From contig JAEDNZ010000106.1 of NCBI GenBank assembly GCA_016302215.1, forward strand, positions 1 to 6,638: 6,638 nucleotides of DNA. Direction: 5' to 3'. Below, one piece after another: positions 1-6,578 of this stretch; position 1 is the stretch's first letter; each line of letters starts with the position of its first letter. The notes under the pieces were generated by a model, which worked only from the letters and a program-made list of their open reading frames with translations, had not been told where the DNA came from and did not search any database. This stretch comes from Muribaculaceae bacterium. GTDB taxonomy: Bacteria > Bacteroidota > Bacteroidia > Bacteroidales > Muribaculaceae. A program made the position numbers and the translations under genes.

Positions 1-2734
1 TGAGAGTCTTGGTGGCTGATGCGCCGCGCTGCTCTATGTAGATGCCGCCGGGCGCCGGAGTGGTGATGCGGGCGCCACGGAGGTCATAGTATGTGGCGGG
101 AGCATCATCGGCAGCGTCGGCATCGATATCATCGACACCGCTGCCCGTGCCGTCAAAGAACACTTCATGGCTGATGCCTGACGACTCGCTGGCACCACGA
201 TATATGCAGTGCACCTCATAGGTGTGAGAGCCGAGTGAGGGCGCTCTATCCACGAAACGGCGGCTGGCGGTGCAGCCTATGTAGCTGCCATCGCGATATA
301 CTGAGAAGCCGATGGGCAGCGCCAGGTCAATAGCCGGGTCAGTGACCTCGCCGGGGTTGGCCAGCGTGGCGTCATAAGGAGAGTCAACGGCCGTGAGGAC
401 GGCATAGATAAAGTGGTTGGCGTCTATCGATGTGTCGGCCTTCCAGTCTTCGCCATCGATGCGCACCATATTGCCGTAGCCGTTGAGTGCAGGGCCCTTG
501 TCGGTGACGAGCTGCAGTGAGCCGGTGTTAGAGGTGTAGTGCACGCCTATCCACAGATCCTTGTCGGCGGGGATGACCAAGGTCTTGGTCAGGAGCACCT
601 CACTCCAGGTGAGTGTGCCGAACTCTTGGGTGGTGCGCTCGGCCAGGAGCTCCATGTTTGAGCCGTCAGGGTCTGATGTCCACACGCGTATCGTAGCCGA
701 CAGCTGCTGCGGTCCCATGTAAGGCAGGAAGGCAATCTTCTTAATCTTATAGCCCTCATACACCTTGATGTCTTCGGCTCGATAGCGATGTGCCACATCG
801 GCCGAGGCCACGGTGTAGTCATACACATCGGCATCGACGAGCGAGAGACAGCGGCTCAGCGTGTTGTTGAGCGTGAAGTCGAGAGTCACCGATGAGGCGG
901 TATTGGTATTCTTGACAGCGGTGACAATATTGGGGATGATGGATATCTCCACCGTGGCATAGGTGGATACGCGGCCATCGGTGTAAGTAGCATCTACGGC
1001 ATACTTGATGGTGGCATCACTCGGAGCGTCGGCGTCAGTATAGGTGGTAGCGGTAGTGGTGGTCAGCACCTCGCCGTTGCGATAGACGGTGTATTTTGAC
1101 ACGTTGCCGGCAGCGGCTGACGGCGCTTCCCATTTAAGTATTACAGAGCCCTCCTTGACGGTGGCAGTGAGGTTCTTCGGCGGCTCGGGAGTGTTGCCAG
1201 GGTCAAAGGTGAAGGTGATGGTGCCGCCGGTGTTTTCGGTGATGTTTTTAATGCTGAAGTACGATGCGCGGCCGCTGTTTGACATGGCCGAGGGCGTGGT
1301 GTAGTCGCTGAAAGCGGTGACGTTGCCGCTGCCGGGGAAGGGCGTGGCCGAGGAGTTGACGTTGCCATAAGTGGCGATGACGCTGCCGGGCTCGTAGCCG
1401 GAGTTGGCGCACACCACATACATGGCTTGCGGGTGAGTGGTATTGAGGGTATTGGGAATGCAACGCTCGCTGATGAGATTTTCATCTACGTGATAGATGA
1501 TGAGGCCGTGGTAAGGCAGCGCGAAGTCAAAGTTGCCGCGCTGCTGACGGTTCTCGAGGAGGAAGTATTCGCCGGGAACGGTGGTGTTGACCTTATAAGC
1601 CGTAGCCGATGTGTGAGCTGCCGGCATAGCTGAGATGGTCTGCGCTGTGGTGAGCTCTGTGGGCGTAGCCCAGCCGAGCTGTATCTTTTGCCACATATTG
1701 GTGCCGGCAGGTCGTGAGCCGCGGCGATTAGAAGGACCATTCCATGCGCCGGAGCCCATGAGGTCCCAGTAGCCGGTGCCGGGGTAACCTACATTGCTGC
1801 CGTTGACGGTGTCGTAGAAGTCGGGAGCGCCGAGGTTGTGACCGAACTCGTGAGTCATCACACCGATAGTGGATATCTCATCGCCGAGGCGCTCCGGCTC
1901 GATGGTGTAGCGACGTATCTGCACACCATCGTATGTCTGGCCATATATAGTGCCCGAGTGCGACCATATATCACTGTAGTCGCCCGAATACTCTTGCCCG
2001 AGACCTTGGTGAATGATAGCGAGACCATCAAGTATGCCATCGCCGTCGTTGTCAAAGTCGCGGAGGTTGATTTCACTGTCGAGCTGGTTCATAGCCTGGC
2101 GCACCTGCTCAGCCACGTCGTCGCCATACACGCTCTTGGCGTAAGGGAGAGTGACCCAGCGCGTCACGGTGGTGGTGACATCGAGCTTGCCGTAAGAGTT
2201 TTCGAGGTAATAGTCGCGGAAGCTGCCTATGCCGTTGTAGCCCTCCTTGTTCATGAAGTCGTTGAAATCAGACTGGGTGAAGGTGGTCTGTGTGTCGGCA
2301 TAGTTGATGAGCAGCATCAGCAGCTTGCGCTTGCCCGAAGTGGGAAACGAATTGTCAATCTGGAGCGACGACTTGCGCGCGCGGAGCTCCATGGCGCTTT
2401 GCGGCATGCGGTATTCGAGGTTAGGAGCAATGCCGCGGGCGCGTGCTATGTCAGTGGAGCCGGTGTAGCGAATTTCCGACGGGCGAGCGTAGCCCTCGTC
2501 ATCAGCGGTGGCTATAGTCCAGAAGCCTTGCTTGTCGCGCAAGAGGGTGTAGCCATCGGGCGTTACGGCCCAGTGGTCGTATTCATCGCCCATCTGTCGC
2601 AGCATCACCTTAGAGCCGTCAGGCTGCGTGGCGGTGATGACATCGGGGTAAGCGGGCACGGCAAGCGCCGGTGCGGCGGCAACGAAAAGCGCTGCTGCCG
2701 TGGCAAATATGTGCTTGAAAGAGAAATAGTTCAT
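1..2734 (-). CDS. M6-family secreted zinc metalloprotease with T9SS sorting domain (3' end cut by window edge)
   Basis: Secreted endopeptidase of the immune inhibitor A (M6) family, probably attached to the cell surface. The frame runs from ATG at 2734-2732 for 911 complete codons and is still open at base 1. Residues 1-25 are a signal peptide (lysine, Ala-rich core, cleavage after ALA). Residues 26 to about 120 resemble the M6 propeptide (GDEYDHW, TPDGYTLL). The peptidase region covers about 135-510: a calcium-loop-like DFDNDGDGILD at 226-236; HEFGHNLGAPD at 295-305, with H295 and H299 as zinc ligands, E296 as general base and D305 as probable third ligand; DLMGSGAW around M326; and GLIIYHVDE near 412. 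Then follow an Fn3 domain (about 516-597), a beta-rich jelly-roll-like region (about 625-785), a second Fn3-like repeat (about 786-865) and a sorting domain (YYDLRGARI from 882, GGIYIE near 895). All expected catalytic residues are present. The visible end looks like the usual sorting-domain terminus, so probably only a few codons are missing. Substrate unknown. The start is chosen because it gives the signal peptide; no clear Shine-Dalgarno precedes it. Confidence 0.95.
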   Translation of the reverse strand, partial: MNYFSFKHIFATAAALFVAAAPALAVPAYPDVITATQPDGSKVMLRQMGDEYDHWAVTPDGYTLLRDKQGFWTIATADDEGYARPSEIRYTGSTDIARARGIAPNLEYRMPQSAMELRARKSSLQIDNSFPTSGKRKLLMLLINYADTQTTFTQSDFNDFMNKEGYNGIGSFRDYYLENSYGKLDVTTTVTRWVTLPYAKSVYGDDVAEQVRQAMNQLDSEINLRDFDNDGDGILDGLAIIHQGLGQEYSGDYSDIWSHSGTIYGQTYDGVQIRRYTIEPERLGDEISTIGVMTHEFGHNLGAPDFYDTVNGSNVGYPGTGYWDLMGSGAWNGPSNRRGSRPAGTNMWQKIQLGWATPTELTTAQTISAMPAAHTSATAYKVNTTVPGEYFLLENRQQRGNFDFALPYHGLIIYHVDENLISERCIPNTLNTTHPQAMYVVCANSGYEPGSVIATYGNVNSSATPFPGSGNVTAFSDYTTPSAMSNSGRASYFSIKNITENTGGTITFTFDPGNTPEPPKNLTATVKEGSVILKWEAPSAAAGNVSKYTVYRNGEVLTTTTATTYTDADAPSDATIKYAVDATYTDGRVSTYATVEISIIPNIVTAVKNTNTASSVTLDFTLNNTLSRCLSLVDADVYDYTVASADVAHRYRAEDIKVYEGYKIKKIAFLPYMGPQQLSATIRVWTSDPDGSNMELLAERTTQEFGTLTWSEVLLTKTLVIPADKDLWIGVHYTSNTGSLQLVTDKGPALNGYGNMVRIDGEDWKADTSIDANHFIYAVLTAVDSPYDATLANPGEVTDPAIDLALPIGFSVYRDGSYIGCTASRRFVDRAPSLGSHTYEVHCIYRGASESSGISHEVFFDGTGSGVDDIDADAADDAPATYYDLRGARITTPAPGGIYIEQRGASATKTL

Positions 2735-2795
2735 GAGATAAAAAGCGTGAATGATATTATTGTTAGATAGGTAGTAATCGTCGGTTAAAGGCAAA

Positions 2796-2844
2796 GGCGC
2801 CGACACGCAGCCTCACATGAGAGCTAAAGCTGAGAGTCGGCGCC
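2796..2844 (-). terminator. Long GC-rich hairpin between the two secreted-protein genes; probable terminator, possible leader attenuator
   Basis: A perfect 9-bp inverted repeat, GGCGCCGAC (2796-2804) and GTCGGCGCC (2836-2844), encloses a 31-nt interior. In the minus-strand RNA the interior can extend the stem through CAGC/GCUG and a CUC/GAG tip. On the minus strand the 3' arm is followed by TTTGCCTTT, a modest T-rich tract; the other orientation has none. It lies about 100 nt after the stop of the adhesin-like gene and about 60 nt before the protease ATG. Termination of the upstream gene is the simplest reading. If a protease promoter lies further upstream, near 2877, the same hairpin would sit in the protease leader. 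Confidence 0.6.
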
Positions 2845-2876
2845 ATTGGCGTAATAGTTATCTACTCATCATACGG

Positions 2877-2884
2877 TAAAAGTA
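2877..2884 (-). promoter_or_regulatory. Weak candidate -7 element for the M6 protease gene
   Basis: The minus strand reads TACTTTTA, one base off the Bacteroidetes -7 consensus TAnnTTTG. No TTTG is found at the expected -33 position. It is the best promoter-like match in the 211-bp gap before the protease gene, but it could be chance. The protease may instead be transcribed by read-through from the upstream gene. Confidence 0.2.
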
Positions 2885-2945
2885 CATCGTGTGTCGTTTT
2901 TTAATGACTATGTGATGATGTATGACAGCAGGAGTGGTGACATTG

Positions 2946-5315
2946 TTATTTAGCGACCTTGGTAGCCTGCTCGCCACAAGCCACGATGTAAATGCCGTGG
3001 GCGAGGGTGGCAGCATCAATGGTGGTGCTGAGCTCGGTAGCCGGAGCAGTAAGGAGCGCGTGGCCGGCAAGGTCATATACGGTGACTGATTGCCCGGCAG
3101 TGGTGCCGCTGACGATGAGGGTGTCGCCGTCAAACATTGCGGCATACATAATCTCGCCGTCGGTGGTGAGAGCTACCGATGAGCGGTCTTCGATGGCGAT
3201 ATCGCCCCATACGGCCATATAGAGACCCAGACCGGCAAGCGACCTGTCGAGGAGATCGACAGCTACCCACGAGCCATCGGTGGCGATGTCAGTGCCTTCG
3301 GGAGCGCGATTGGGGCGGCAGAAGAGCGACGACCAGTTGGTGGCGTGGCGCAGCGGTGCGAAAGCGTAGTAGTTGCGCACGAGGTTCGGGTCATTGCATG
3401 TAATGGGGAAGCGGTCATCAAGCTCGAAAGCGATGTAGAATGGACCCACGGCGGTGATTGGCGTCGGGAAAGTGAAGGCCTTTGACTGGCGTATCTCGAA
3501 GCCCATGCTACCTAACACCTCAGAGACGGTGCTCTCGGCGCGGCCGAATACGTTGTTGAGGTCGGGACGGCCATCTTTCTCGCCGTAGATTACGATGTTG
3601 AGCGGGCAAGCATAGTCTGCATTGTGAGTGTCTTGCTTGATATGCAGATACTGCATTGACCATGTCAGCGACTTGATGGTGACGGCCATGTTGCCGGGGA
3701 CATTGACGCGCTGTGCAAACGAGCGGTAGTAGTAGTTTGGACCGGTGACATAGTCATACTGGTCGCCGGTATTGAACACGGGCAGCTCGCTCGATGACTG
3801 CATGATGCGGTCTTCCTGGCAGTTGTATGTCCACAGAGGATAGTCCTCATGTGCAGTGGTCATGACAGAGACAGCCACGTCGCGCGAGGTGGTCTTCTCG
3901 CCCACGGAGTTGGAGGTGGTGAGAGTGATGGTGTAAGTGCCGGTCTGCGGGAATGTGAAGCGCGGGTTGCGCTCAGTTGATGTCTCGGGCGTTGCGCCGG
4001 GCACTTCCCAGAGATATTCAGAGGCATATTTGGATGTGTTGATTATTCCCACCGAATATTTGGGCGTGGTGACAACGCTGCTGTCGTAAACATCGGTAAC
4101 GGCGTCAACGCCAAACGATGCAGTGGGGCGCAGCGACAGTCCATCGGTAGTAATCGAGAAGTCGTCAATAGCTACGACGCCGGCGCCTACGGGCGAGTTG
4201 CCGATAAAGAAGGAGAAGCAGTACGGGCCGGTGAGCTTAGGCGTAAATGTAAGCTGTGTCTTGGTCCAGCCCTTGTAATAGCCGGAGATTGACTTCATTA
4301 CGGCGTGGAACTCATAGTCCTGCTGGGTGCCCACGGTGAAGTCGAGCTGAGCGGGAGCGCTCTTGCCGGGCATATACACATAGAAAGCGATGTTGTAAGT
4401 AGTGCCGGCATTCAGCACGAAGAAGGGAGTGTAAAGACGCTCGTCACGCTCATAGTTGACATCGTCGGCGATAGCGTAATAAGTGCCGGTGACAGCCTCA
4501 ACGCCGGCGAGCTGTGCGGTGACAAAAGGCATGGTGCCGGTGCTGAGCCAGCCTACGGGCACATAGCTCTTGCCGTCGTAGTTATTGTTTTCATTGTCAA
4601 ACGACTCAATGTAAGGCAAGTCATAAGCATTAGCCTCATTGTCGGGGTCAGGCTCGCCGATCTCAATCTCAGGCTCGGGGTCAGTGCCCGGCTCAGGCTC
4701 GGGGTCCGGGTCGGTGCCGCCGGGCGCGGTACCCATAATGGTGACATCATCGAGGCCGAAATAGCCGTTCAGTCCCAGTGTGTTGCCCGAATAAGGGATG
4801 AATGAGAAATAATAATCGCCATCAGCCTCGGGAGTAAATTCGAGGGTAATGGTGTCCCAATTGTGAGCGGCAGCGGTCATAGTGCCTACCTCGATGGTGT
4901 GAGTAGAGGGGTCTTGCGAAGTGCCGGCCTTGACGGTCATGCCCGCAATGCGCACATTGACCTGGTTGGGGTTGCTCGAATACGCATAGAGTGCGAAAGA
5001 GACAAAGCATTTCTTGCCTCCTTTCAGGCTATAAGCCTTGGTGGTAATAACCTCGTTGGAGAATGTAGAAGAAGCATCAAGGTACGTCAGGAGGCAGTAG
5101 CTGCCTGAAGCAGCTGCAAAGCCATAGTCGCTATTGATGTAGGTGCGCTTTAGGGCTTTATTGCCGGTAGAAGTCCAGCCGACCGGAGCAGCAGCCGATG
5201 TCTCAAAATGCGATGCATCGTCAAAGTCTTCAGTTTCCTCGAAAGACTGACCAAAAGAAAGCATTGCAGAGCTCATAAAGCACAGCAACGTGGCATACTT
5301 TGTAATAATTTTCAT
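2946..5315 (-). CDS. Secreted multidomain surface protein: two MAM-like/choice-of-anchor J domains, PKD domain, T9SS type A sorting domain
   Basis: Complete 789-residue exported protein, probably an adhesin or binding protein on the cell surface; no catalytic motif was recognised. Residues 1-23 form a signal peptide ending SFGQ. Residues about 28-195 are a MAM-like/choice-of-anchor J (cleaved-adhesin type) beta-sandwich, with FDD near the start, PVGWTSTG at 44-51 and a closing GLDDVTI. Residues 198-230 are a flexible linker rich in Asp, Glu and Pro. Residues about 233-390 are a second copy (SFDN, PVGWLSTG at 253-260, AIDDFSI). Residues about 397-484 are a PKD domain (PTASF, YLWEVPGA, RFTFPQTGTYTITL). 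Residues about 490-710 are a beta-rich region I cannot assign. Residues about 713-789 are the type A sorting domain (VTVYDLAGHALL, GIYIVACG, KVAK). It has its own promoter and leader, and the same strand continues into the M6 protease. The ATG at 5315 gives the signal peptide and lacks a Shine-Dalgarno, as is usual in Bacteroidetes. Ligand unknown. Confidence 0.93.
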   Translation of the reverse strand: MKIITKYATLLCFMSSAMLSFGQSFEETEDFDDASHFETSAAAPVGWTSTGNKALKRTYINSDYGFAAASGSYCLLTYLDASSTFSNEVITTKAYSLKGGKKCFVSFALYAYSSNPNQVNVRIAGMTVKAGTSQDPSTHTIEVGTMTAAAHNWDTITLEFTPEADGDYYFSFIPYSGNTLGLNGYFGLDDVTIMGTAPGGTDPDPEPEPGTDPEPEIEIGEPDPDNEANAYDLPYIESFDNENNNYDGKSYVPVGWLSTGTMPFVTAQLAGVEAVTGTYYAIADDVNYERDERLYTPFFVLNAGTTYNIAFYVYMPGKSAPAQLDFTVGTQQDYEFHAVMKSISGYYKGWTKTQLTFTPKLTGPYCFSFFIGNSPVGAGVVAIDDFSITTDGLSLRPTASFGVDAVTDVYDSSVVTTPKYSVGIINTSKYASEYLWEVPGATPETSTERNPRFTFPQTGTYTITLTTSNSVGEKTTSRDVAVSVMTTAHEDYPLWTYNCQEDRIMQSSSELPVFNTGDQYDYVTGPNYYYRSFAQRVNVPGNMAVTIKSLTWSMQYLHIKQDTHNADYACPLNIVIYGEKDGRPDLNNVFGRAESTVSEVLGSMGFEIRQSKAFTFPTPITAVGPFYIAFELDDRFPITCNDPNLVRNYYAFAPLRHATNWSSLFCRPNRAPEGTDIATDGSWVAVDLLDRSLAGLGLYMAVWGDIAIEDRSSVALTTDGEIMYAAMFDGDTLIVSGTTAGQSVTVYDLAGHALLTAPATELSTTIDAATLAHGIYIVACGEQATKVAK
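4638..4721 (-). repeat. Short tandem repeat coding for the acidic Pro-rich linker
   Basis: Within the linker codons (residues about 199-226 of the 789-residue protein) the 15-base string ctcaggctcggggtc occurs at 4668-4682 and again at 4692-4706, a 24-bp period, with further partial copies on both sides. It encodes alternating Asp/Glu-Pro units (DPDPEPEPGTDPEPE) between the two anchor-J-type domains. In-frame slippage here could change linker length without breaking the gene. Confidence 0.7.
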
Positions 5316-5356
5316 AAAAGCAGTGTTTTGATTTATTTTTACTACTTGCTATACCG

Positions 5357-5371
5357 GTGCCGAAATGGCAC
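5357..5371 (-). promoter_or_regulatory. Small 5' leader hairpin of the adhesin-like gene
   Basis: GTGCC (5357-5361) and GGCAC (5367-5371) form a perfect 5-bp stem with a 5-nt loop, read GUGCC-AUUUC-GGCAC in the minus-strand RNA. It lies in the predicted leader of roughly 75 nt, about 40 nt before the ATG and 20 nt after the expected transcription start. It may protect the 5' end or tune translation. The stem is short and its function is inferred only from position. Confidence 0.35.
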
Positions 5372-5398
5372 TATGGATAGATTAATACTTGTTTAGTG

Positions 5399-5429
5399 CA
5401 AAAGTACTTACAATTGCGATGAAATCAAA
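5399..5429 (-). promoter_or_regulatory. Bacteroidetes-type promoter of the adhesin-like gene
   Basis: The minus strand shows TTTG (5426-5429), a 19-bp spacer and TACTTTTG (5399-5406). This is an exact match to the primary sigma (SigABfr) -33/-7 consensus TTTG/TAnnTTTG at the normal spacing. Transcription should start near 5391, leaving a leader of about 75 nt. A run of A-tracts (about 5427-5447 on the plus strand) lies upstream of the -33 box and may act like an UP element. Confidence 0.8.
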
Positions 5430-5500
5430 ATAAAAATCAAATAAAAATCACCATTTTGTGTCAAAAGTGTAATTAATTGATATAAGTCAAGGCCGCCGGT

Positions 5501-5528
5501 AAAGACAAGCGCGACCCGAAGGCCGCGC
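5501..5528 (-). terminator. Rho-independent terminator of the sigma factor gene
   Basis: On the minus strand GCGCGGCC (5528-5521), the tetraloop TTCG (5520-5517) and GGTCGCGC (5516-5509) form an 8-bp stem with one G-U pair, closed by the very stable C-UUCG-G loop, then TTGTCTTT. It begins about 30 nt after the sigma factor stop codon. It separates that transcript from the adhesin-like gene, which has its own promoter further on. Confidence 0.8.
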
Positions 5529-5560
5529 CTAATATAATATGATAGAGGGGGAGGTGTGTA

Positions 5561-6151
5561 TTATCGAGTGAGCACGATATTTTGCTCCTTAGCCATACGG
5601 CGCATATTGATTATAGCATAACGCATACGCCCCAGTGCCGTGTTGATGCTGACGCCGGTAAACTCGGCTATTTCCTTAAAGCTCAAATTCTTATAGTATC
5701 TGAGCTCAAGCACCTCCCTCTGAGTGTCGGGCAGCATTGTGACCAAATGGCGCACGTCAGAGAGAATTTGCTCTATGACAATATTATCTTCAATAGCCGC
5801 CTCGCTGAGCTCGCGACGATTGAGGATATCGTAGTTGTCATCATCGGTAGAGACGGTAGGCTCAGAGCGCTCTGACCGGAAATGGTCAATGATGAGATTG
5901 CGGGCGATGCGCGACAGCCAAGCCGCAAACTTGCCACTCTCAGTGTAGCGACCCTGACGTATCGTTACAATGGCCTTAACGAAAGTTTCCTGAAAGATAT
6001 CCTCTGTCAGGTCGCTATCGCCGGTGAGCTGATTGATATAATTGTGGAGGCGAGCACCATGACGGCTTAGCAGCTCATCAAACGCCTCATTATCGCCTTC
6101 GGCATACAGATTGACCAACACATCGTCAGTCAATAATTCTAATGATTGCAT
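5561..6151 (-). CDS. ECF-type RNA polymerase sigma factor
   Basis: Complete 196-residue extracytoplasmic-function (group 4) sigma-70 factor that directs RNA polymerase to a specific promoter set. Region 2 covers about residues 21-94: the core-binding 2.2 helix is DLTEDIFQETFVKAI (47-61), and the -10-recognising 2.3/2.4 part is FAAWLSRIARNLIIDHFRSER (75-95). A variable acidic linker (about 96-125) leads to region 4 (about 128-186), with QREVLELRYY at 144-153 and the -35-recognising helix-turn-helix FKEIAEFTGVSINTALGRMRYA at 158-179. Length and the absence of regions 1 and 3 fit the class. There is no Shine-Dalgarno before the ATG. It is monocistronic by its own promoter and terminator. No FecR-like anti-sigma gene or SusC/SusD pair follows in the window, so it is not obviously a nutrient-transport switch. 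Its targets cannot be read from this sequence. Confidence 0.95.
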   Translation of the reverse strand: MQSLELLTDDVLVNLYAEGDNEAFDELLSRHGARLHNYINQLTGDSDLTEDIFQETFVKAIVTIRQGRYTESGKFAAWLSRIARNLIIDHFRSERSEPTVSTDDDNYDILNRRELSEAAIEDNIVIEQILSDVRHLVTMLPDTQREVLELRYYKNLSFKEIAEFTGVSINTALGRMRYAIINMRRMAKEQNIVLTR

Positions 6152-6224
6152 TACTTTAATCGTTTGTGATTTAGAGTAGTGTCAAGTCGATAGGCAGGTG
6201 CAGTTTTTAAGTTAATAATTGTAG

Positions 6225-6245
6225 TTAGCTAATAGGCTCAAAGCC
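6225..6245 (-). promoter_or_regulatory. Weak dyads in the sigma factor 5' leader
   Basis: TTAGCTAA (6225-6232) is an 8-bp perfect palindrome. Just beside it GGCT (6235-6238) and AGCC (6242-6245) form a 4-bp stem with a 3-nt loop. Both fall in the first 25 nt or so of the predicted leader (about 97 nt long). They could be an operator or a 5'-end hairpin, but both are short enough to be chance. Confidence 0.2.
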
Positions 6246-6255
6246 ATAGATGCCG

Positions 6256-6287
6256 CAAAATTATGAAATGATTACGAAACACGCAAA
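6256..6287 (-). promoter_or_regulatory. Bacteroidetes-type promoter of the ECF sigma factor gene
   Basis: The minus strand shows TTTG (6284-6287), a 20-bp spacer and TAATTTTG (6256-6263), an exact match to the housekeeping consensus TTTG/TAnnTTTG. Transcription should start near 6249, about 97 nt before the sigma factor ATG. A housekeeping-type promoter suggests the gene is expressed by the primary sigma factor rather than only by its own product. Confidence 0.75.
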
Positions 6288-6469
6288 AGTTATTGCGGTA
6301 ATTTATTATTCTTTAACACTTCTCCACACAATAAATCACTGCCCCATCCTCACTACCATTAGTTACACAACAATCACACCCCAAGATAATACTATTATCA
6401 AGGGCTGTGGCGATATTAACGACTTATGTCTAAGGGGGGAAGGAGACGGTGGTGTATGATGCGGGTAAA
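6288..6469. other. AT-rich intergenic stretch, no gene recognised
   Basis: The gap between the sigma factor promoter and the right-edge element is AT-rich, unlike the GC-richer genes around it. No reading frame on either strand has protein-like composition with a sensible start. The only distinct structure is the palindrome at 6385-6399. Confidence 0.5.
6385..6399. promoter_or_regulatory. 15-bp perfect palindrome, candidate operator
   Basis: GATAATA (6385-6391), a central C, and TATTATC (6393-6399) form a perfect 7+1+7 dyad. It lies about 100 bp upstream of the -33 box of the sigma factor promoter. The symmetry suits a dimeric transcription factor; as RNA the single-base loop would be strained. 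No flanking T-tract supports a terminator. No regulator can be named. Confidence 0.3.
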
Positions 6470-6575
6470 AAGATTGCGCGACAAGCGTAGGGAGCCTTTT
6501 GCCAGGTTATAAGCCTGGTGCTTTCTTAGCCAGGGGATCAATTCCGAAGTATCTCCTTACTACGGCAGCAATCTT
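6470..6575 (-). other. Nested inverted-repeat element, possible structured 3' RNA
   Basis: Several complementary segments are nested around a common centre: AAGATTGC (6470-6477) with GCAATCTT (6568-6575), CGTAG (6486-6490) with CTACG (6560-6564), and GGAG (6491-6494) with CTCC (6553-6556). Inside, CCTGG (6514-6518) can pair with either of two CCAGG copies (6502-6506 or 6530-6534), giving two mutually exclusive hairpins. In the minus-strand RNA the last arm runs into UUUUU. It directly follows the right-edge stop codon, so it could be a structured 3' end or a terminator with an unusually large head. It matches no RNA family I recognise, and part of it also reads as protein. Confidence 0.3.
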
Positions 6576-6578
6576 GTA

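Noticed and set aside
1838..2770. 310-codon plus-strand open frame opposite the M6 protease
   Set aside because: It lies antisense to a gene with a full signal peptide and catalytic motifs, has no recognisable domain, and is explained by the codon bias of the real gene.
2858..3145. 95-codon minus-strand frame over the 3' end of the adhesin-like gene
   Set aside because: It mostly overlaps the sorting-domain codons in another frame and has Ser/Pro-rich shadow composition.
4305..4805. 166-codon plus-strand open frame opposite the adhesin-like gene
   Set aside because: It is fully antisense to confident domains of the 789-residue protein and resembles no family.
5463..5470. Second promoter-like box CACTTTTG on the minus strand
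   Set aside because: It differs from TAnnTTTG in a key base, has no good -33 box, and a perfect promoter lies just downstream.
6250..6459. 69-codon plus-strand frame in the right-hand gap
   Set aside because: It overlaps the sigma factor promoter, has a Thr/Ile-rich composition typical of translated AT-rich DNA, and has no supporting start signal.
6470..6575. Possible signal recognition particle RNA, 6S RNA or tRNA in the right-edge fold
   Set aside because: The conserved SRP loop is absent, the length is too short for Bacteroidetes 6S RNA, and no cloverleaf or T-arm motif is present.
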